Assembly (NCBI RefSeq): GCF_002240355.1
Contig: NZ_CP016353.1
Coordinates: forward strand, 2,902,501-2,966,500
Length of the DNA: 64,000 nt
DNA from: Prauserella marina
Lineage (GTDB): Bacteria > Actinomycetota > Actinomycetes > Mycobacteriales > Pseudonocardiaceae
Direction of reading: 5' to 3'
The position numbers were made by a program, and so were the translations under genes. Within the stretch, counting starts at the first letter, position 1, and the number at the start of each line of letters is the position of its first letter. Of this stretch, positions 28,306 through 36,916 are shown piece after piece. The notes under the pieces were generated by a model that saw only the letters and a list, made by a program, of their open reading frames with translations, was not told the DNA's origin and did not search any database.

Positions 28306-29781
28306 TCAGCCACTGACAACGGTTGGTTTCCTGGTCTTGGCCGGTTTCCAGGAATCGAGCGGGAAGAACGAGGTGAGTTCCTCTGGCTTCATGGGTTTGC
28401 TGAGCAGCGAACCGATGATCATGCCGGCGAAGCCCGCGACGACGCCGGGAACAACGGGTTCGAAGAACGGTCCGTCGATGACATACCACAGTAGACAGGT
28501 GCCGAATCCGGAGACCATCGACCACACGGCGCCGACCTTCGTCGCCCTGCGCCAGTAGAGGCCGAGCAACACCGGCGCGGTGACCGTGCTGCCGAGCAGC
28601 GCCGCGTAGCTGAGCACGACGAACTGCACGATGTCCAGTTCCTGCAAGGTCAGCAGGACGGGCAGCATGCCGATCACCAGCGTGACCCACCGGTTGATGA
28701 TCGTCCTGCGCCGCTCCGAGGTGTCGGGGCGAAGGAGCGCGGTGTAGAGGTCGTAGGAGATCGCGGGCCCTGCCACCAGAAGCACGGAGTCCACAGTGCT
28801 CAGCACGGCCATGATGACCGCGGTGAGCAACAGCGCGCCGACGAACGGTGGTAGCACTTCGGAGGCGAGAATCGTCGACGCCGCGTCCGATATGGACAGA
28901 TTCGGGTACAGCACGCGCATCACCATTCCGGCGATGCCGATGCAGATTCCGGTCAGCAGCACGAAGAACAGCGCGATTCCGGAAGCCCTGCGACAGGTGC
29001 GGTCGTCGGGCATCGAGTAGAACCGAACCAGCAGGTACGGCGCGCACAGTGCGGCGAAACCGAAGCCGAGCCAGAAGCTGCTGATCTCGGCCCAGCCGAA
29101 GCCCCAGCCGATGAACTCGGGCGCGACCGCTGGCAGCGAGGCCGCCAGCGAGGACATGCCGCCCGCGTGGCTGATCAGCAGCGGCAGTCCGATCACGACC
29201 CCGAGCGCCATCGCCATCTGCTGCAAAAAGTCGGTGCGGACCACCGCTGTCATGCCGCCGAAGACGGTGTAGATGACCACCAGCACCATCAGAATCACAG
29301 CGCCCCAGAAGAACGGGATCCCGAAGGCCGCTTCGAGGATCACCCCTCCCGCCTGGTACTGCGCCGACATGAACACCAGGTAGGACAAGACGAGCAGAAT
29401 CGAGATGACCGCCCTCGGTACCTTGCCGCCGAACCGGTCTGCGATGAAGTCGGGGAAGGTCAGCGCGTTGCGTTCCCTCGAATAGCGGCGCAGTCGCGGC
29501 GCGATCACGAACGCGGCGATGAGGAAGGCGACCCAGATTCCCGCCCAGCCCCACATGAAGGAAGCGCCGGTCAGGTAGTGGATACCGACCGTGCCAACGA
29601 AGGTGCCCGCGCTCATCTGGGTCGCGGCGATGCTCGCACCGCCCGTCCACGCGCCGACTTTTCTGCCGGCGACGAAGTAGTCGGCCTCGCCCTTGTTGGT
29701 CTTGAACGAACGCCACCCCTCGAAAACGAGCACGATGAGGAAGCCGCCGAGCAGCAGCATGAACGCCGTTTCGAAGCTCAT
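28306..29781 (-). CDS. Sodium:solute symporter (SSS family)
   Basis: The 491-residue membrane protein has about 12-13 helices and the SSS signature region: YFVAGRKVGAWTGGASIAAT near residue 35, SAGTFVGTVG, and later FGGMTAVVRTDFLQQ. It imports an organic solute with Na+; the substrate class is open (amino acid, dipeptide or carboxylate). Its start overlaps the stop of a 52-residue membrane protein (ATGA). It ends 23 bases before the dipeptidase start. Confidence 0.88.
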   Translation of the reverse strand: MSFETAFMLLLGGFLIVLVFEGWRSFKTNKGEADYFVAGRKVGAWTGGASIAATQMSAGTFVGTVGIHYLTGASFMWGWAGIWVAFLIAAFVIAPRLRRYSRERNALTFPDFIADRFGGKVPRAVISILLVLSYLVFMSAQYQAGGVILEAAFGIPFFWGAVILMVLVVIYTVFGGMTAVVRTDFLQQMAMALGVVIGLPLLISHAGGMSSLAASLPAVAPEFIGWGFGWAEISSFWLGFGFAALCAPYLLVRFYSMPDDRTCRRASGIALFFVLLTGICIGIAGMVMRVLYPNLSISDAASTILASEVLPPFVGALLLTAVIMAVLSTVDSVLLVAGPAISYDLYTALLRPDTSERRRTIINRWVTLVIGMLPVLLTLQELDIVQFVVLSYAALLGSTVTAPVLLGLYWRRATKVGAVWSMVSGFGTCLLWYVIDGPFFEPVVPGVVAGFAGMIIGSLLSKPMKPEELTSFFPLDSWKPAKTRKPTVVSG

Positions 29782-29936
29782 GAGCGGTCACCGCTTTCCG
29801 GTTCGGTGTCGTCGTTCTTGCGGCGGCGGCCGGCCAGCGCGATCGCCAGCACGGTGAGCAGCAGCCCCGCCAGGACGGCGGTGTCGAAGGGCACGCCGAA
29901 CGGCGTGAGCCAGGTTCCGGAGGCCAGTGTTGTCAT
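29778..29936 (-). CDS. Small single-helix membrane protein beside the symporter
   Basis: The 52-residue protein has one hydrophobic helix (DTAVLAGLLLTVLAIALAG) followed by a basic RRRK stop and an acidic tail. It overlaps the next gene by ATGA on both sides and has GC-rich third positions, so it is coding. Small proteins encoded directly before SSS transporters are known as accessory subunits in other bacteria. The same role is inferred here. Confidence 0.7.
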   Translation of the reverse strand: MTTLASGTWLTPFGVPFDTAVLAGLLLTVLAIALAGRRRKNDDTEPESGDRS

Positions 29937-30634
29937 GACCGGGCACGCTCCTGTCGCAAGGTGTGAATCAGCCAGAACACGACGACCACGACAAGGGTTA
30001 CCGCGCCCACCCAGGACGAGATGGTGCCGAGCGACGCGGTCGAGGTCGTGCCATATTCGGCGACCGTGACCGACGGCAGCGACCTGCTGGTGTGCCTCAA
30101 CACGATCCGGTCGCCTTCTTCTGACTGCTGGTGGAAAGTCGGCATCGTGTCACCGACGAGCCGTTGCCCCTCGGGAAGGCTCACCGAGATGCTGATCCTG
30201 GCCGCCCTGTCCGTGGGGATCTCGGGAATCGCGAGCGGCACACCGTAGGCGGCGGGGTCGCGCTCGTTACGTTGCTCGACTGTGTACTCGGTGGTTCCCT
30301 CGGGCAGCGTTGCCTCGGCCCTGACCCCGTCAAGGGTTCCGATGTCGCCGATTCCCGATATTCCGGTCAGCTCGCCGAGTTCGGTTCCGTTGTGCGGGGT
30401 GAACAGGAGGTTGACCGGGGTGGCCTCGGTGAGGGGCGAGGCAAGGGTGAACGTCGAGCGGACGACGTCGTTGCCGTCCTCGTTCATCGTCACCGCGATG
30501 TCGGCACCCGCGAGCACCGGATCGGCCGCCTCCTCGGCGACGGCGTGCGGGGCGAAGATGCCCATGGCGGCCAGGGTCGCGGGCATGACCAGCAGCCTCG
30601 CCGTCCAGGTGCGTGCTGTCGTGCGGCGGCTCAT
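29933..30634 (-). CDS. Secreted, C-terminally membrane-anchored protein of unknown function
   Basis: The 233-residue protein has a signal peptide (LLVMPATLAAMGIFAPHAVA, cleavage near residue 32). A beta-rich extracellular domain of about 165 residues follows (DIAVTMNEDGNDVVRSTFTL, then ISISVSLPEGQRLVGDTMP). The C-terminal transmembrane helix (VGAVTLVVVVVFWLIHTL) is followed by basic residues. I do not recognise the domain. It is locked between the racemase and the small symporter protein by four-base overlaps, so it may present substrate to the transporter or form part of it. Confidence 0.7.
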   Translation of the reverse strand: MSRRTTARTWTARLLVMPATLAAMGIFAPHAVAEEAADPVLAGADIAVTMNEDGNDVVRSTFTLASPLTEATPVNLLFTPHNGTELGELTGISGIGDIGTLDGVRAEATLPEGTTEYTVEQRNERDPAAYGVPLAIPEIPTDRAARISISVSLPEGQRLVGDTMPTFHQQSEEGDRIVLRHTSRSLPSVTVAEYGTTSTASLGTISSWVGAVTLVVVVVFWLIHTLRQERARS

Positions 30635-31416
30635 GCGGTGACCTCTTTCGGACCTTCGGCTACGCGGAGGAGCGCGTCGACTCCACCCGCCCCGTCGGCG
30701 AGCGCGGGGGGAGTGCGGTAGGCGCGGGTGCTGTGTGACAGCCCCATGCCGTGCAGCGCGTGTGCTTGGTGCAGCGCCGCTCTGATCGGGTTCACCACCG
30801 GCACCCCGAGTTCGGTGGTGAGCCGTTCGGCGGCGCCGAGGAATCCCATGCTCATGCAGCCGAGCACGAGCGTGTCGGTGTCCGTGTCGGCGATCAGCTT
30901 CGCGCATTCGTCCCGCAGTGACGCGAAGGCGGCCTCCTTGTCGGTGTTGATCGCGAGTACCGAGAGATCGACGGAACGGACCTCGTCGAGCGCGTCGAGC
31001 AGACCGGTCTCCCATGCGATGCGGCGCAGCAGTGGGCGTACCCCCTCGGCGACCGTGACGATCGAGAAGCGGTGACCGAGCGTCGCGGCCAGCGCCATGG
31101 CCGAGGCGGCGGGCCCGACCACCGGCTTGCGCGCGATCTCGCGCAACCCGTCGAGCCCCGGATCGCCGAAGCAACCGAGAATGGTGGCGTCCGTTCCGCC
31201 GTCCTCGGCGCGGCGCAGCGCACTGCCCATCGCGGGGATGGCGAGATACTCCTCGTAAGCAGATTCCACGGAGGACGGTCCACGATCGACGGCGGAGACC
31301 GTGACGGTGGTTCCCTCGGGCGACCACTCGCCGAGCAGGGTGGCCCTGCGGCGCATCTCGGTCTCGCCCAGCGCCGTCACGTGCATGGGTGCTGGCAAGA
31401 GATACGTCAGGTGCAT
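30631..31416 (-). CDS. Asp/Glu/hydantoin racemase-family protein
   Basis: The 261-residue protein has two pseudo-symmetric halves, each with a catalytic Cys: Cys in TILGCFGDPGLDGLRE and in LVLGCMSMGFLG. It interconverts stereoisomers of amino acids or hydantoins without cofactor. I chose the ATG at 31416 (MHLTYLLPAP), which has GGAG upstream. An upstream in-frame extension to 31482 is less likely. It lies 46 bases after the Lrp regulator and overlaps the secreted protein gene, so all six genes are likely one operon. Confidence 0.8.
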   Translation of the reverse strand: MHLTYLLPAPMHVTALGETEMRRRATLLGEWSPEGTTVTVSAVDRGPSSVESAYEEYLAIPAMGSALRRAEDGGTDATILGCFGDPGLDGLREIARKPVVGPAASAMALAATLGHRFSIVTVAEGVRPLLRRIAWETGLLDALDEVRSVDLSVLAINTDKEAAFASLRDECAKLIADTDTDTLVLGCMSMGFLGAAERLTTELGVPVVNPIRAALHQAHALHGMGLSHSTRAYRTPPALADGAGGVDALLRVAEGPKEVTA

Positions 31417-31462
31417 GACACAACTCCGGTTTCGACGTCGGACTGACTTGGCTTCGCGGTGG

Positions 31463-32437
31463 TCACGATGGGGGCTCGGCAAGGTGGAAGGGACGGTAGG
31501 CGCGCTTGTGGTTCTCCAGCTCCAGTCCTATCTCGACGGAGCCGACGCCGGGGAGCGCGCCGAGTACCCTGCTGGTGAACGCGTGGATGTCGGCGGCTTC
31601 CGGCAGGACCACCTCGCACACGAGGTCGGCCGACCCCGCCGTCGCCGACACGTAGCGCACTTCGGGCCTGCTCGCGAGCAGGTGGGCGATCTCGTCGAGC
31701 CTGGCGAGGTCCACTTTGAGCCAGGCGAGCAATTCGACGTGGAAGCCGAGTACGACGGGATTGACGAGCGTGCTGAACACCAGCGCCCTCGTGGCTTGCA
31801 GGCGTTCCACCCTGCGCCGCACACCGGTTTCGCCGAGCGTGAGGTCCTTGGCGATGTCGCGATAGGCCCGCCGTCCGTCGTCGGCGATGGCCGCGAGCAG
31901 GCCCCTGTCGATGTCGTCGAGCACGACGCGGGTCGCGGGGGCGGTAGTTCGCACCGAGCGTTGCTGGGCGGCGGGTTCGCCGAGCAGTCGTTTGCTCCAG
32001 TCGTGCCGCATCGTGAACGTCTTGGTGATGAGCGCCGACGACGACCGGTGGACGCCGGGAATGGCACCGAGGTCGTCGATCAGCGCGGTGGCGAGCGCTT
32101 GCTGGGAAGGGACGACGAGTTCGGTGATCACGTCCCAGTTGCCCGTGCTCAGTGCGAGGAACCTCGTGTCGGCGCGGGCCGCGAGCACGTCGATGACCGT
32201 GCGCACCGAACCGGGCGCGCAGCCGAGTTTGACCAGAACCGGCTGGCCGAGACCGCACACGAGCGGGTCGGCCACCCCGATGACCCGCACCGTTCCGTCG
32301 TCGAGCATGCGCCCTCCGCGACGGGCGGCCGTGCTTTCCGTCGTGCCGGAAAGGCGGGCGACCTCGGCCCACGAACTGCGGCCGTCAAGCTGCAATGCGG
32401 CGAGGATGCGCCGGTCGAGGTCGCTGAGCTGTTCCAC
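31463..32437 (-). CDS. Lrp/AsnC-family regulator with two tandem modules
   Basis: The 324-residue protein is a fusion of two Lrp modules. The first winged helix is at residues 3-50 (SDLDRRILAALQLDGRSSWA) with its ligand-type domain to about 150. The second winged helix begins near residue 172 (DIDRGLLAAIADDGRRAYRD) and is followed by a second RAM-type domain. Single-module Lrp proteins have about 150 residues. It is the first gene of the racemase-symporter-dipeptidase operon and probably senses an amino acid. Confidence 0.85.
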   Translation of the reverse strand: MEQLSDLDRRILAALQLDGRSSWAEVARLSGTTESTAARRGGRMLDDGTVRVIGVADPLVCGLGQPVLVKLGCAPGSVRTVIDVLAARADTRFLALSTGNWDVITELVVPSQQALATALIDDLGAIPGVHRSSSALITKTFTMRHDWSKRLLGEPAAQQRSVRTTAPATRVVLDDIDRGLLAAIADDGRRAYRDIAKDLTLGETGVRRRVERLQATRALVFSTLVNPVVLGFHVELLAWLKVDLARLDEIAHLLASRPEVRYVSATAGSADLVCEVVLPEAADIHAFTSRVLGALPGVGSVEIGLELENHKRAYRPFHLAEPPS

Positions 32438-32720
32438 GGTTGCCTTTCCTGGTGTCGCTGGGCTGGTTCGTGTCTGGCCACATGTGTGCCGTGGGTGGAA
32501 CTGGGGTTGGTTTCGGCGTATCGCTGGGCCGGAACGTCGCGGGTGCTCCGGTTGCCACGTGGCCCGAGCGAGTTCTCGGTGAGTGAATCAGGCTTGAGTT
32601 TCGGCGAACCTACGTGAGAACGGCGGCGATGTATAGATGGATGAGGGAAATCGGCCGCAGGGTGGTTGACCATGTGCTCCGGGTGATCCGGAGGGGCCAT
32701 CGCCAACGCGCGTCCAGGCG

Positions 32721-32835
32721 CGAGCCGGGCGCTCATGCGCGCGAGTTCTGCGTTCAGGTCGCCGAGATCCGCGTTCCCGACGCCGAGATCCGCGTTCGGG
32801 AGGTCGAGATCCGCGCCCGGGACGTCGAACCCCGT
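32721..32835 (-). repeat. 21-bp phased intergenic repeat, copy B (about six units)
   Basis: Cores in CGAGATCCGC orientation lie at 32763, 32784 and 32805. Degenerate units continue the same 21-base register at 32721 (CGAGCCGGGC), 32742 (CGAGTTCTGC) and 32826 (CGAACCCCGT). This is the longest array in the window. Confidence 0.8.
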
Positions 32836-33528
32836 GTTCACCTCGTGAACCCCGCCGCGCGGCTCGCGGCTTGGGTGCGAGGCGTGCTGGCATCGTCGCC
32901 CGCTCGCCCAGCCGGTCGTGCCTGCCGTGCTCGTAGCTGAGGCCAGTCTGCATCAGGTCGTGTTGCCGGTGCGGACTCGTGCGGCGTCCAGTCGCCTTCG
33001 CGGGTGTGGCGGCTGGTGACGGCTGGAGGCCGCGTGCTCCGTGCCGTTCGCTTCTCCCACCGTTCGCCCAAGGGCGGATCCAGTCGGCGAGCCCGGTCGG
33101 AAACCCGCGTGACCAGGAGTTTCGCGGTCAGCGGCCGATTTCCGTCATGGTAAGGCGATAAGGGATCGCCGACTGGCTTTCCGTGATCGCGCCGACACTC
33201 TTAGCAGTCGAATGAGGACAGTGGTGGGCTCGGCACATCCCGTGTTGTGATGCGATCGATGTCGGCGTTGGGCTGCCGTGCTTGGCGGGACAGCGCGCAG
33301 TGCGCCGGGACATCGTGCCCGGGTGACGCACGGTGCCAGGTCGTATCCGGCGTGTTTCCACTTCGGACACTCGCGAGTCGCGACGCGAACGCCTGCGGCA
33401 ACAGGTGCGCACTTCTATTGCCCGCTGCCCGCTGCCCGCTCGGGGCGTGGACGGCCGCGGGATCTGGCAGGGGGCGTGCGCACGAACGGAGCCGTCGCGT
33501 CCGTGCGCGCGGGTACCCGCGCTCGAAT

Positions 33529-33600
33529 GCGGATCTCGCCCTGCCGGACGCGGATCTCGCCGTCCTGAGCGCGGATCTCGCCGACGCTCGCCCCCCAGGC
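33529..33600 (+). repeat. 21-bp phased intergenic repeat, copy C
   Basis: Perfect GCGGATCTCG cores start at 33529, 33550 and 33571, exactly 21 bases apart, with a decayed unit near 33592. Orientation is opposite to copy B about 700 bases upstream. Confidence 0.8.
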
Positions 33601-33636
33601 GCAGCGGTGGGCCGCCCAAGAATAGTGGGCAACATC

Positions 33637-33665
33637 TTGACTGCCGTAACGAGACTGTTTAACTT
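33637..33665 (+). promoter_or_regulatory. Probable promoter of the MHS permease gene
   Basis: TTGACT (33637-33642) and TAACTT (33660-33665) are spaced by 17 bases, a good housekeeping sigma-factor match, 66 bases before the permease ATG at 33731. Confidence 0.55.
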
Positions 33666-33730
33666 TCAGGGTCGAGTGTGCCACCTTCCCGACCCCAGCG
33701 AAGCGGCCAGCGAAGAGGCAGGACACCGCG

Positions 33731-35083
33731 ATGTCGACGAATTCCGCGAGCTCCCCACCCAGCCACTCGAAGACCCAGCTCCGGCGTGCCGTGTTGTCGA
33801 GCTATCTCGGCAGCGTCATCGAGTACTACGATTTTCTGCTCTATGCGACCGCGTCGGCGCTGGTGTTCAACAAGGTCTTCTTCTCGGGCCTCGATCCGGC
33901 GGTCGGCACGATCGCAAGCCTCGGCACCTTCACCACCGGTTACCTCGCGCGACCGCTCGGGGGCGTGATCTTCGGACACTTCGGCGATCTGCTCGGCCGG
34001 AAGCGGATGCTCGTCATCACGATGACCATGATGGGCGTGGCGAGCACGATCATCGGATTGTTGCCCACCTATGCGCAGATCGGCGCGCTCGCCCCGATCC
34101 TGCTGGTGTTGCTGCGGGTCACGCAGGGGATCGCGGTGGGCGGCGAATGGGGCGGCGCCGTGCTGATGTCGGCCGAGCACGCCACGACCCGGCGAGGGCT
34201 GTGGGCGAGCTTCACCAACGCCGGCGCGCCGAGCGGCATGGTGGTGTCCACATTGGTACTGACACTGGCGGCCGCCGTGACCACCGAGGAACAGTTCCTC
34301 GCCTGGGGCTGGCGGGTGCCGTTCCTGCTCAGCGTCGTGTTGCTCGCGATCGGCCTTTTCGTTCGGCTGAAGGTCGAGGAGACTCCGGTGTTCGCCGCAT
34401 CGAAACCCTCCCGCGGGTCGGCGCCACTGCTGGAGGTGCTGCGGAAGTACCCGAGAAACCTCCTGCTGGCCGTGGGAGTCGGCTTCGGCGCGTTCGTCGC
34501 ACAGGGAACGCTGACCACGTTCGTGATCGCCTACGCCGTGGAAGCCGGTTTCGAAAGACAGACGGTGCTCAACGCGCTCACCGTGTCATCGGCGGGCGCC
34601 GTGCTCGGCATCATCGGCTATTCCGCGTTGTCCGACCGGGTCGGCAGGAAACCCGTCGTGCTCGGCGGCGCGATCGCCACCGCGGCCGTCGCCTTCGTGC
34701 TGTTCCCGTTGATCGACACCGGTTCCGCGGTGCTGCTCACCGTCGCGGTGGTCCTCGGCCAGTCGGTGGCGCACCCGGCGATGTACGGCCCGCTGGCCGC
34801 CCTCTACACCGAGATGTTCGGAACGAGGACACGCTATACCGGAGCGTCATTGGGCTACCAGATCGCCGGAGTGGGAGCGGGGGTCGGTCCCGTGGTGTTC
34901 GCGAGCATGGCCGGAGCGGGAACCCCGGCGATCTCGGCCGTGATCGCGGCGTGCTGCCTGCTGACCGTCGTGTGCGTGCTGGCGACCAAGGACCGGCACC
35001 GGTCCAGTCTCGCCGACGAGCCCGGTCCTCCGGTGGCGGAGCCGGAGGACCGGGCCGGTCAGGCCAGGATGACCGAGCCGTAG
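33731..35083 (+). CDS. MFS transporter, metabolite:H+ symporter (MHS) family
   Basis: The 450-residue protein has 12 transmembrane helices and clear MHS features: SYLGSVIEYYDFLLYATASA at helix 1, GYLARPLGGVIFGHFGDLLG with the RK(R) loop after helix 2, and RVTQGIAVGGEWGGAVLM in helix 4. Relatives (ShiA, citrate and dicarboxylate porters) import organic acids with protons. Its 3' end overlaps the convergent binding-protein gene by 25 bases. Its neighbours suggest an aromatic or tricarboxylic acid substrate, but this is not proven. Confidence 0.88.
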   Translation: MSTNSASSPPSHSKTQLRRAVLSSYLGSVIEYYDFLLYATASALVFNKVFFSGLDPAVGTIASLGTFTTGYLARPLGGVIFGHFGDLLGRKRMLVITMTMMGVASTIIGLLPTYAQIGALAPILLVLLRVTQGIAVGGEWGGAVLMSAEHATTRRGLWASFTNAGAPSGMVVSTLVLTLAAAVTTEEQFLAWGWRVPFLLSVVLLAIGLFVRLKVEETPVFAASKPSRGSAPLLEVLRKYPRNLLLAVGVGFGAFVAQGTLTTFVIAYAVEAGFERQTVLNALTVSSAGAVLGIIGYSALSDRVGRKPVVLGGAIATAAVAFVLFPLIDTGSAVLLTVAVVLGQSVAHPAMYGPLAALYTEMFGTRTRYTGASLGYQIAGVGAGVGPVVFASMAGAGTPAISAVIAACCLLTVVCVLATKDRHRSSLADEPGPPVAEPEDRAGQARMTEP

Positions 35084-36078
35084 CCGGGAGCTTTGTCGAT
35101 CAGCCCGCTGTCGAGATGGAATTTCGTCGCCGTCTCATACGCTTGCCGCCCGACCTCGGGGCTGGCGGGTATCTCGGCGCGCAGGATGGGCAGCAGCGCG
35201 TCGAGCGCCTCGGGGTTCGACTTGTCGAGGTACTTGCCGAGCAACTCCCTCGCGTGCGCCGGGTCGCCGTGGATGACGTCGAGCGCCCTGGCGATGGCCC
35301 TGTTGAACCCCGCCACCTCGTCCCGCTTGCGTTCCAGCAGTTTCGACGTGCTGAACATGACGCCGTGCAGCGCGCCCCGCATGCTCGGAATGTCGCCCCT
35401 GGCGGGGGACAGGTAGATCCGGCCGGTCCCGGTGGCCTCTGCCTGTTGTCCGATGGGCTGAAAGAAGGCCAGCGCGTCGACCCGGTCCGACTTGAGCGCA
35501 CCGATCGCCGCCGTCGCCGCGCTGCCGAGGTTCACCAGCGTCGAGTCGATGGCCGCGTTGCGGCCGATCGCGTTGAAGAGGTAGTTCACCAGTCCTTCCG
35601 TGCCGGAGCCGGGACCGGTGATGCCGATCCGCTTTCCGACGAGCGCGGCGACCTTGTCCTCCATCGTGGCGTCGTCGCCGGGGCCCTCGAAGTCCGCCGC
35701 GACGATCACGTCGACGTAGTACTCGGTGACCAGGCTCGACACGATCTTCGTTCCGTCGTCGATCCTCGCGAGGTTGAACGCGTCGGTGATGACGCCCGCG
35801 CCGAGGTCGATGCTGCCCGACTTCAGTGCGGCGGCGACCTTCGCGCCGGTACCCAGCCGAGGCCGTTCGCCGAGGGTGAGTCCTTCTTCGGTGAAGAAGC
35901 CCTTGGTTTCGGCGATGTACAACGGGAGGAACGCCACCGAGTCGCTGATCTGTCCGATGTTGAGTGTTCCGGCTGGGGTCGTCGAATGCCGTGTCGCGCA
36001 TCCGGCGAGTGCCGTGCCGAGCAAGGGTGCCGCGACGAGTCCTTTGAGGACGCTCCTGCGGGCGATGCGCTCAGCCAT
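35059..36078 (-). CDS. TauA/SsuA/NMT1-like ABC substrate-binding lipoprotein
   Basis: The 339-residue protein has a twin-arginine-like start (RRSVLKGLVAAP) leading into a lipobox (LGTALAGC). The NMT1/OpuAC-type binding fold follows (LNIGQISDSVAFLPLYIAET, KGFFTEEGLTLG, GSGTEGLVNYLFNAIG). It would bind an anionic solute for the permease and ATPase that precede it in the same operon. It ends within the convergent MHS permease gene. It is the last gene of the DUF6282-GalB-aldolase operon. Confidence 0.82.
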   Translation of the reverse strand: MAERIARRSVLKGLVAAPLLGTALAGCATRHSTTPAGTLNIGQISDSVAFLPLYIAETKGFFTEEGLTLGERPRLGTGAKVAAALKSGSIDLGAGVITDAFNLARIDDGTKIVSSLVTEYYVDVIVAADFEGPGDDATMEDKVAALVGKRIGITGPGSGTEGLVNYLFNAIGRNAAIDSTLVNLGSAATAAIGALKSDRVDALAFFQPIGQQAEATGTGRIYLSPARGDIPSMRGALHGVMFSTSKLLERKRDEVAGFNRAIARALDVIHGDPAHARELLGKYLDKSNPEALDALLPILRAEIPASPEVGRQAYETATKFHLDSGLIDKAPGYGSVILA

Positions 36079-36916
36079 CGATCGGCTTCCATCGGTTGAC
36101 GCGCTTGCTGAGCAAGCCGACGAGCAGGTTCAGCAGCGCGGCGACGATGCTCAGTACGACCAGTGTCGCGAAGACGCCCGCCGTGTCGAACTGCGCGGCC
36201 GCGTCGTTGATCAGGTAGCCGAGGCCCCGGTTGGAGGCCACCAGTTCACCGATCACCGCACCGATGAGCGCGTAGGGAATGGCGACCTTGAGCCCGGTGA
36301 GCAGCCCCGTCATCGAGGAGGGCAGCACCACCTTGCGTGCGATGTGCCAGCGGTTGCCGCCCATCAGCCGCACCGCGTCGACGAGTCCTCTGTCCACATC
36401 GCGCACTCCGGCCGCGGTGTTGAGGAACACCAGGAAGAACACGGTCGCGGCGGCGAGCAGCACCTTCATGTGCATGTCGATGCCGAACCACACGATGAAA
36501 AGTGGCGCCAGCGCGACCTTCGGGATCGAGTAGAGCGCCATCACGAACGGGTCGAGCACGCGGTAGACCAGTGTCATCGAAGCCAGCACGAATCCGGCGA
36601 GCGCGCCCGTCACCGCGCCGAGCAGGAAGCCGTACACGATCTCCTGGATGGTGATCCAGGAGTGCAGCCACAGTGTTCCGTCGGCGATCCATTCGCCGAG
36701 CCGGCTGCCGATGTCGCTGGGCTTGCTGATGAACGTGATGTCGATCCACCTGTCGGCGGCGACCTCCCACAGCACCAGCACGAGCGCGATCAGTGCGACC
36801 CGCGTCGACCAGACCGTTGTGGACGTTCCGTGTTTTTGCCACCAGGTACGGGAGATGGCGACTCTGACCGGTCCGTTGTCGTGCGTGACGGAGGCCAGTT
36901 CGTCGGTGCTGCTCAT
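36071..36916 (-). CDS. ABC transporter permease (TauC/SsuC type)
   Basis: The 281-residue protein has about six transmembrane helices and the BPD_transp_1 EAA-loop region (VDAVRLMGGNRWHIARKVVL, then SSMTGLLTGLKVAIPYALIG). The ATG at 36916 overlaps the ATPase stop, and its own stop overlaps the binding-protein start. It forms the channel of the anion importer. Confidence 0.87.
   Translation of the reverse strand: MSSTDELASVTHDNGPVRVAISRTWWQKHGTSTTVWSTRVALIALVLVLWEVAADRWIDITFISKPSDIGSRLGEWIADGTLWLHSWITIQEIVYGFLLGAVTGALAGFVLASMTLVYRVLDPFVMALYSIPKVALAPLFIVWFGIDMHMKVLLAAATVFFLVFLNTAAGVRDVDRGLVDAVRLMGGNRWHIARKVVLPSSMTGLLTGLKVAIPYALIGAVIGELVASNRGLGYLINDAAAQFDTAGVFATLVVLSIVAALLNLLVGLLSKRVNRWKPIDG

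Larger units (their letters stand above)
32438..33730. other. 1.3-kb intergenic region between divergent Lrp and MHS permease genes
   Basis: No open frame in this stretch has convincing codon bias or a recognisable product. It contains two arrays of the 21-bp repeat in opposite orientation (listed separately) and the promoter of the downstream permease gene. Frames that run through the repeats read as pseudo-repetitive peptides (ADLAVLS, AEIRVPD) and are by-products of the 21-base period. Confidence 0.6.

Noticed and set aside
32614-32940. A small protein with AEIRVPD-type heptad repeats, reminiscent of pentapeptide-repeat proteins.
   Set aside because: The repeats follow from the 21-base DNA period, occur in several frames and on both strands, and lack a ribosome site or a conserved start.
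32721-33600. A CRISPR array.
   Set aside because: Units are 21 bases with no unique spacers of constant length between longer repeats, and no cas genes are present.
33247-36099. A 950-residue plus-strand frame spanning the MHS permease and part of the next operon.
   Set aside because: It is out of frame with the permease (12 helices, MHS motifs) and antisense to the binding protein. Its ADLAVLS-like segment comes from the 21-bp repeat.
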